Source: Actinomycetota bacterium (GTDB lineage: Bacteria; Actinomycetota; Actinomycetes; Nanopelagicales; Nanopelagicaceae). Taken from it: DNA of 11,191 nt. The notes beneath the pieces are model-generated. The model was not told the origin of the DNA and did no database searches. It saw only the letters and a list, made by a program, of their open reading frames with translations. Below, piece by piece: positions 6,948-11,191 of the stretch. Position 1 is the stretch's first letter; each line of letters begins with the position of its first letter. The DNA lies in assembly GCA_947488645.1 (NCBI GenBank), contig CANLAC010000031.1, forward strand, positions 1 through 11,191, in the 5' to 3' direction. Both the position numbers and the translations under genes were made by a program.

Positions 6948-8498
6948 TTACGGCGTTTTATTGATTGTAATTGTTACTGACTTACCAATTGTCTGTGTTG
7001 TTCCAGCATCTGGTGCTTGACGGATAACAACTCCTATTGGCTGATTTGCATCATAACCAACAACTTCATTTACTAAGAAGCCTGCTTGAACTAAAATAGT
7101 TTTTGCTTGCAATGCATCAGTTCCAATTAATGATGGAACCAACACCTGGCCACTAGCAATTTGTAATACAACACCACGACCGGCAGTAATTGTTGATCCA
7201 GGTTCAGGTGTTACCTTCAAAACAGTTCCTTGTGCTTCATCTGATGGCACAGCCTCTGTTGCAGTTACTAATAAACCAACAGAAGAAAGTGCTGTGCGGG
7301 CATCAATGAGTGACATTCCCACTAAATCAATAGGAACAATTGAATTTCCAGGTCCATCTGAAATTGTTAAAACAACACCCGAACCCTTTTGCGCACGAAC
7401 AGTCGCAAGAGGAATTTGGCTCGCGACTCGATCCTTTGGAATTCGACCATCATGGGCGCGAGTAACGGTGACGATGTAATCACCGAGCAAGGCTTCAGCT
7501 TCGGCTTGAGTTAAACCAACAACATTAGGTAGTTGCGGTAATCCAGCTGGATCTATACCTGGTCTTGTCATAAACACGCCTGCGACAAGTAGACCAAGGG
7601 CTGCAACTCCACTGATTGCACCTACCAACACCTTACGGCGCGACATCGGAGCCTTTGCGATCTTTGTTGTTACAACTTCCCCACCTTTGATTTTATATAA
7701 ATCATCAAGCATCAATCCAGCTGTTTGATAACGATCATCGGGGTTTTTAGCTAAAGCAACAGTTAACAAAGTATCAATGCCCGCAGGAAGTTCAGGAACA
7801 ATTTTGCTAGGAGCGATCAAAACCCCAGAAACATGTTGATAAGCAATCGACACAGGTGTTTCACCGCTAAACGGAGGCTTTCCTGTTAATACTTCGTATA
7901 ACAAACATCCAGTTGAATAAATATCACTACGAAGGTCTGCGACCTCTCCCAACGCTTGTTCAGGAGAGAGATATTGCGCAGTTCCAACAACATTCCAGGT
8001 ACTGGTTAGTGTCGCACCTAAATCTGCAAGTGCGCGAGCGATTCCAAAATCCATCACCTTCACATCGCCATGATCTGTAATCATGATGTTTGCAGGCTTT
8101 ATATCTCTGTGCACGATTCCACTGTGATGTGAATACTCAAGTGCAGCCAAGATACCTTCACCAATTTCAAGTGCGCGCTTTAATGGAACACGTTCACCTT
8201 TGTGGATGAGTTCACGGAGAGTGTCGCCAGAGATTAACTCCATAACAATGTAGGGCGCTGGTTCTTCACCTGAGTCATACACGGCAACAATTCCTGGATG
8301 ATTAAGTCCTGCAGCAGCAAGTGCCTCTTTTCTAAAGCGAGCAACAAAAGATGGATCGCGCGCTAAATCACTACGCAATACTTTCACAGCAACTTGTCGT
8401 GCAAGGCGGGTGTCTTCAGCAACATACACATCTGCCATACCGCCAGTGCCGATCATTTCACCAAGTTTGTAACGTCCACCCAGCAACACATTAATCAT
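6948..8498 (-). CDS. pknB: PASTA-domain serine/threonine protein kinase PknB
   Basis: Transmembrane receptor kinase controlling growth, division and cell-wall synthesis in actinobacteria; PASTA domains bind peptidoglycan or lipid II fragments outside the cell. The 516-residue protein has an N-terminal Hanks kinase domain (about 10-268): glycine-rich loop GTGGMADV, K39, HRDIKPAN with D132, DFG at 150-152, and GTAQYLSPE. Activation-loop T165 and T167 align with the autophosphorylated T171/T173 of M. tuberculosis PknB. A short juxtamembrane stretch (270-289) leads to one TM helix (290-309) and three PASTA repeats (about 321-384, 385-449, 450-514). M. tuberculosis PknB has 626 residues and four PASTA repeats, so this is a compact version. 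It follows pstP with an 8-base overlap and its own AGGAG site, so phosphatase and kinase are made from one transcript. Confidence 0.96.
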   Translation of the reverse strand: MINVLLGGRYKLGEMIGTGGMADVYVAEDTRLARQVAVKVLRSDLARDPSFVARFRKEALAAAGLNHPGIVAVYDSGEEPAPYIVMELISGDTLRELIHKGERVPLKRALEIGEGILAALEYSHHSGIVHRDIKPANIMITDHGDVKVMDFGIARALADLGATLTSTWNVVGTAQYLSPEQALGEVADLRSDIYSTGCLLYEVLTGKPPFSGETPVSIAYQHVSGVLIAPSKIVPELPAGIDTLLTVALAKNPDDRYQTAGLMLDDLYKIKGGEVVTTKIAKAPMSRRKVLVGAISGVAALGLLVAGVFMTRPGIDPAGLPQLPNVVGLTQAEAEALLGDYIVTVTRAHDGRIPKDRVASQIPLATVRAQKGSGVVLTISDGPGNSIVPIDLVGMSLIDARTALSSVGLLVTATEAVPSDEAQGTVLKVTPEPGSTITAGRGVVLQIASGQVLVPSLIGTDALQAKTILVQAGFLVNEVVGYDANQPIGVVIRQAPDAGTTQTIGKSVTITINKTP

Positions 8499-9267
8499 GA
8501 GCTGCTCCTAACAAGAGTGATGGCGTCGTTGATTTGTCTGAAATATCAGCGATCAGAATGGTGACATTATCAGGTGCGCCATTTATATATGTTGCGTCAT
8601 TTAAAAACTTAACAGCTTCATCTTTATCAGATTTCTTTAAGCCAACTTTGATCTCTTTATCCGTTAAAACACCGGACAAGCCATCAGAACACAGCAAGTA
8701 GCGATCACCCTTTTTAACCTCATACATTTGCAGCACTGGGGTCACATCACCATCCCCGCGTAATGCTTGGGTCAACATCGAGCGTTGTGGGTGCTCAACA
8801 GCTTCAGCTTGTGAGATTGCGCCTTGATCGAGTAGTTCTTGAATAACAGTGTGGTCATTGCTGAGTTGCTCCAATGTGTTTCCGCGCAAGCGATAACAGC
8901 GTGAATCACCGACATGGAGCAGGGCAATTGTGGTGTCACGAATAAGCAGCGCAGTCAAGGTTGTTCCCATGCCACGCTTTTCAATCTCTTCATCAGCAAC
9001 TGCAGCAATCTCTGCATCAATGCTATGTAATGAATGCATTAACAAATCTTCTACAGAATCTTCATCAATTTCTGTGGCGGTAAGTGTCGGTGCTAATTTT
9101 TGTAATACCCGTATTGCGATACGGGATGCGACTTCGCCTGCAGCATGCCCGCCCATTCCGTCAGCAACTGCGATTAACTGGGCGGATGTAAAAGCAGAGT
9201 CTTCATTTCCTTGGCGAACTAAGCCAATAGCCGAACGCGCAGAGGTTTCAAAGAAGTGCGCGCTCAT
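8491..9267 (-). CDS. pstP: PP2C-type serine/threonine phosphatase, PstP-like, soluble form
   Basis: Metal-dependent PPM/PP2C phosphatase that reverses phosphorylation by PknB and its substrates. The 258 residues make up one catalytic domain: R18 and NED (21-23), VADGMGGHAAGE with D36, GMGTTLTALL (99-107), HVGDSRCYRLR (118-128), the HPQRS flap region (159-163), LLCSDGLSG with D195, and GAPDNVT with D233. Alignment from memory with M. tuberculosis PstP (514 residues) is close to the end of the catalytic domain. There the protein stops (LLLGAAHD), so the linker, TM helix and outer domain of PstP are missing and the enzyme should be cytoplasmic. It overlaps pknB by 8 bases. In related genomes rodA, pbpA and pknA lie between the two. 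The start lacks a Shine-Dalgarno sequence and has a leaderless-type -10. Confidence 0.94.
   Translation of the reverse strand: MSAHFFETSARSAIGLVRQGNEDSAFTSAQLIAVADGMGGHAAGEVASRIAIRVLQKLAPTLTATEIDEDSVEDLLMHSLHSIDAEIAAVADEEIEKRGMGTTLTALLIRDTTIALLHVGDSRCYRLRGNTLEQLSNDHTVIQELLDQGAISQAEAVEHPQRSMLTQALRGDGDVTPVLQMYEVKKGDRYLLCSDGLSGVLTDKEIKVGLKKSDKDEAVKFLNDATYINGAPDNVTILIADISDKSTTPSLLLGAAHD
8504..8509 (-). promoter_or_regulatory. pknB ribosome binding site inside pstP
   Basis: On the minus strand AGGAGC lies within the 3' end of pstP, with AGGAG six bases before the pknB ATG. It supports the pknB start at 8498 and independent reinitiation despite the 8-base gene overlap. Confidence 0.7.
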
Positions 9268-9273
9268 GATGTA

Positions 9274-9279
9274 AGCCTA
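9274..9279 (-). promoter_or_regulatory. -10 element for leaderless pstP-pknB
   Basis: On the minus strand TAGGCT occupies -12 to -7 relative to the pstP ATG and matches TANNNT. There is no Shine-Dalgarno sequence. A weak -35 candidate (TTCATC, plus-strand 9297-9302) would overlap the start of the divergent gene. Confidence 0.5.
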
Positions 9280-9285
9280 ACGGTG

Positions 9286-9291
9286 TAACCT
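9286..9291 (+). promoter_or_regulatory. -10 element for the leaderless phosphodiesterase gene
   Basis: TAACCT lies at -12 to -7 from the ATG at 9298. The gene has no Shine-Dalgarno sequence. It sits six bases from the divergent pstP -10 element, so both promoters share a 30-base gap. Confidence 0.5.
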
Positions 9292-9297
9292 TCAAAG

Positions 9298-9975
9298 ATG
9301 AAGATCTACGCACACCGCGGATCCTCCAGCACCCATCCTGAGTTAACAATGGCTGCCTATAAGGCTGCCATAGATGATGGTGCCGATGGCTTTGAATGTG
9401 ATGTTCGCGTAACCAAAGATAACCAATTGGTTTTATGGCATGACGCAGATATGCAAAGGGTTGCAGGCAATGCTGCGCGGATTGCAGATTCAACCTTTAA
9501 GGAAATCAAATCCCACTACCCGCAAGCGATTACGTTGGATGAGTTATTAACTCTTGCTAGAGATAACAAAAAAGAGTTAGCAATTGAGACTAAACATCCA
9601 GTGCCATCGGGTAGTGCGGTAGAAAAGAAGGTAATGGAATTGCTTCACCAAGAAAAAGCAGTTGCAGATATCCACGTCATGTCATTTTCCTGGTTAGCTT
9701 TAGAAAATATTAGAAAGATTGATCCTGAGCAAAAAACTGTTGCTTTACTTCATGAGAGATATTCATTTGCGATGCGACGGTTTACATCAGCTCAATCAAT
9801 TGGCCCAGGAATTACAGCATTTAGAGAGAAACCACATTTGAATCAAGACCCACGCAATCTCTTCGTGTGGACCGTTGATGATGCCGACGATATGCGCTTT
9901 TGCGCTGATAACGGTGTTGATGTCTTGATCACAAATACCCCGTCATATGCAAGGTCGGTACTCGGGTACAATTAG
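9298..9975 (+). CDS. Glycerophosphodiester phosphodiesterase family protein
   Basis: Hydrolyses glycerophosphodiesters (phospholipid head groups) to sn-glycerol-3-phosphate and an alcohol. The 225-residue TIM-barrel protein has no signal peptide, so it resembles cytoplasmic UgpQ and GlpQ1-type enzymes. The GDPD signatures are visible: HRG with H6 and R7, E15 in HPELT, E33 and D35 in GFECDVRVTKDNQLVLWHD with H48 of the catalytic pair, E97 and K99 in LAIETKH, and W191 and D194 in VWTVDD near the end. The usual PENT motif is replaced by PELT. It diverges from pstP across a 30-base gap and ends three bases before pheA. In M. tuberculosis glpQ1, pheA and serS also lie near each other, so this trio looks like a conserved neighbourhood. 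Substrate choice cannot be read from the sequence. Confidence 0.9.
   Translation: MKIYAHRGSSSTHPELTMAAYKAAIDDGADGFECDVRVTKDNQLVLWHDADMQRVAGNAARIADSTFKEIKSHYPQAITLDELLTLARDNKKELAIETKHPVPSGSAVEKKVMELLHQEKAVADIHVMSFSWLALENIRKIDPEQKTVALLHERYSFAMRRFTSAQSIGPGITAFREKPHLNQDPRNLFVWTVDDADDMRFCADNGVDVLITNTPSYARSVLGYN
9967..9972 (+). promoter_or_regulatory. -10 element for leaderless pheA, inside the preceding gene
   Basis: TACAAT matches the TANAAT consensus and lies exactly -12 to -7 from the pheA GTG. It overlaps the last codons of the phosphodiesterase gene. No Shine-Dalgarno sequence precedes the GTG, so pheA-serS may have its own leaderless transcript. Confidence 0.6.
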
Positions 9976-9978
9976 CAA

Positions 9979-10809
9979 GTGAGTACATACGCCTATCTCG
10001 GTCCCAAGGGAACATTTACAGAGGCGGCTCTTAAAAAGATCACTTCTTCTAATGATCGCCTTATGCCTTATGCCAACGTCACTGCTGCCCTCGATGCGGT
10101 CCGACTTGGTAAAGCCCACTATGCATTAGTCCCAATTGAAAACTCGGTAGAAGGTGTTGTTGCTCGCACCCTTGATGAGCTTGCAACTGGTGAGCCACTA
10201 ACAATCGTTGGTGAAGTTACCTTGCCTGTTTCCTTTGCATTAATGATCAAAGGCGATGAAAAAGAGATTTTACGAATTGCTACACACCCACATGCAGAAG
10301 CACAGTGCCGCAATTACGTTGCTAAAAATTATCCAGATGCTGAGTTAATTTCTACGGCATCAACTGCAGCAGCGGCAGAGGCAATTTCACGTGGTGATTT
10401 TGATGCAGCGATTGCAGCACCTGTTGCAGCCGCACACTACGGTCTTCGCGTTATTGCAGACAATATTGGCGATAACCCGGGTGCGGTTACTAGATTTATT
10501 GTGGTTGCAAAGCCAGGTTCAATTCCAAAGAACACTGGCTGGGATCGCAGCTCGTTAGTGGTCTTTATCGGTGTTGACCACGCTGGTGCGCTCCTTGATA
10601 TTTTGACTGAGTTCGCTAAGCGGGAAGTAAACCTAACTTTTATTCAGTCACGTCCGACTGGTTCAGCCCTTGGCCATTACCATTTCATTATTGACGTTGA
10701 GGGTCACATTGCAGATGCACCTGTGAAGGAGGCAGTAGAAAGCCTTCGAGCAATCTGCGAAGACATCCGATTCCTTGGCTCATACCCACGAGAAAAGATA
10801 AGTAAATGA
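9979..10809 (+). CDS. pheA: Prephenate dehydratase
   Basis: Converts prephenate to phenylpyruvate, the committed step to phenylalanine. It is monofunctional (276 residues, no chorismate mutase domain). The catalytic domain (about 1-178) shows YLGPKGTFTE (6-15), VPIENSVEGVV (51-61), ATHPHAEAQC (101-110), the STASTAAA segment, and the key TRF motif T171-R172-F173 in NPGAVTRF. A regulatory ACT domain follows (about 192-265) with GALLDIL (203-209). The phenylalanine-binding ESRP motif reads QSRP here (223-226). The GTG start at 9979 is chosen because the family N-terminus begins at once and a TACAAT -10 sits at the leaderless distance. It begins three bases after the phosphodiesterase stop and shares ATGA with serS. 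Confidence 0.96.
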   Translation: MSTYAYLGPKGTFTEAALKKITSSNDRLMPYANVTAALDAVRLGKAHYALVPIENSVEGVVARTLDELATGEPLTIVGEVTLPVSFALMIKGDEKEILRIATHPHAEAQCRNYVAKNYPDAELISTASTAAAAEAISRGDFDAAIAAPVAAAHYGLRVIADNIGDNPGAVTRFIVVAKPGSIPKNTGWDRSSLVVFIGVDHAGALLDILTEFAKREVNLTFIQSRPTGSALGHYHFIIDVEGHIADAPVKEAVESLRAICEDIRFLGSYPREKISK

Positions 10810-11191
10810 TCGACATCAAGTACCTGCGTGAACACCCTGATGCGGTACGGGCATCTCAAAAGGGCCGCGGTGAAGATGTAACGATTGTTGATAAAGTTTT
10901 AGCAATTGATGAACTTCGCCGCGCAGCGTTAGATAAATTTGAAACATTACGCGCAGAACAAAATGTATTGTCTAAATCAGTTGGTGCTGCAAAAAGCAAT
11001 GAAAAGACTGCCCTATTGGAAAATGCTAAAGAGCTTGCAAACAAGGTGAAAGACGCTGATTCAAAGCGCGCAGAAGTTGAAGAACAAGCAAAGCAATTGA
11101 TCATGCAACTATCAAATATTTTAGATCCAGAAGCACCAATTGGCACAGAGGCAGATTTTGTAGTTATTGAACATGTTGGCACACCACGCAC
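10806..11191 (+). CDS. serS: Serine--tRNA ligase, N-terminal part (runs off the window)
   Basis: Charges tRNA-Ser with serine using ATP. Only 128 codons plus two bases are present, and the gene continues past 11191. The visible part is the tRNA-binding domain: MIDIKYLREHPDAVRASQKGRG, a typical class II SerRS N-terminus, followed by the long antiparallel coiled coil (about 30-100, rich in Lys, Glu and Ala, including LRAEQNVLSKSVG at 48-60) that grips the long variable arm of tRNA-Ser. The segment then enters the linker to the catalytic core (APIGTEADFVVIEHVGTPR). The class II motifs lie outside the window. The ATG overlaps the pheA stop in an ATGA, so translation is probably coupled. The same pheA-to-serS neighbourhood occurs in other actinobacteria. 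Confidence 0.95.
   Translation, partial: MIDIKYLREHPDAVRASQKGRGEDVTIVDKVLAIDELRRAALDKFETLRAEQNVLSKSVGAAKSNEKTALLENAKELANKVKDADSKRAEVEEQAKQLIMQLSNILDPEAPIGTEADFVVIEHVGTPR

Noticed and set aside
8930..9274. Plus-strand open frame opposite pstP
   Set aside because: Its sequence is Ser/Ala-rich shadow coding antiparallel to the conserved PP2C motifs.
10856..11191. Minus-strand open frame at the window end
   Set aside because: It is the shadow of serS, whose plus-strand N-terminus is unmistakable and starts at 10806.
1..11191. Mobile element, CRISPR, phage or defence system
   Set aside because: No transposase, integrase, terminal repeats, regularly spaced repeats or unfamiliar conserved ORFs were found; every long ORF has a housekeeping identity.

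Overview
The window reads as a conserved, origin-proximal chromosomal block of an actinobacterium with a small, tightly packed genome. Three things point there. The gene order gyrB-gyrA-tRNA-Ile-tRNA-Ala-ppiA-rhomboid-crgA-trpG-pknB-pstP is the one found near oriC in actinobacteria. CrgA, PASTA-kinase PknB and PstP-type phosphatase are actinobacterial cell-division and cell-wall regulators. Base composition looks moderate (below 50% GC by eye, not computed), with A/T-rich third codon positions, and genes are separated by a few bases or overlap. A streamlined, low-GC lineage such as the freshwater acI/Nanopelagicales group would fit, but that placement is inference.

Layout. 1-146: end of an upstream transcription unit (short GC hairpin plus T-run) and a structured leader for gyrB. 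147-4597: gyrB and gyrA, translationally coupled by a one-base overlap. 4598-4702: 105 bases without a gene, where many actinobacteria carry a small DUF3566 membrane-protein gene. 4703-4863: tRNA-Ile(GAU) and tRNA-Ala(UGC). 4908-5946: a cytoplasmic cyclophilin and an overlapping rhomboid protease. 5947-6012: a convergent intergenic gap with a perfect DnaA box inside an inverted repeat. 6013-6279: crgA on the minus strand, divergent from trpG/pabA (6314-6946). 6948-9267: the minus-strand signalling pair pstP-pknB. 9298-11191: a plus-strand run of glycerophosphodiester phosphodiesterase, prephenate dehydratase (pheA) and the 5' part of serS.

How the genes work together. DNA gyrase sets supercoiling. 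The two tRNAs serve translation. PstP and PknB form an opposed phosphatase/kinase pair whose PASTA ectodomain senses peptidoglycan-type ligands, and CrgA is a divisome protein. TrpG/PabA, PheA and SerS belong to aromatic amino acid, folate and aminoacylation metabolism.

The most notable signals are regulatory and evolutionary. Four starts lacking a Shine-Dalgarno sequence (crgA, pstP, the phosphodiesterase gene, pheA) each have a TANNNT hexamer exactly 12 to 7 bases upstream, the signature of leaderless transcripts. The pstP/pknB cluster is contracted: rodA, pbpA, pknA and the FHA genes are not in it, and PstP ends after its catalytic domain. A likely synteny junction lies just upstream of pstP. 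I found no mobile elements, CRISPR arrays, phage genes or exotic defence systems.
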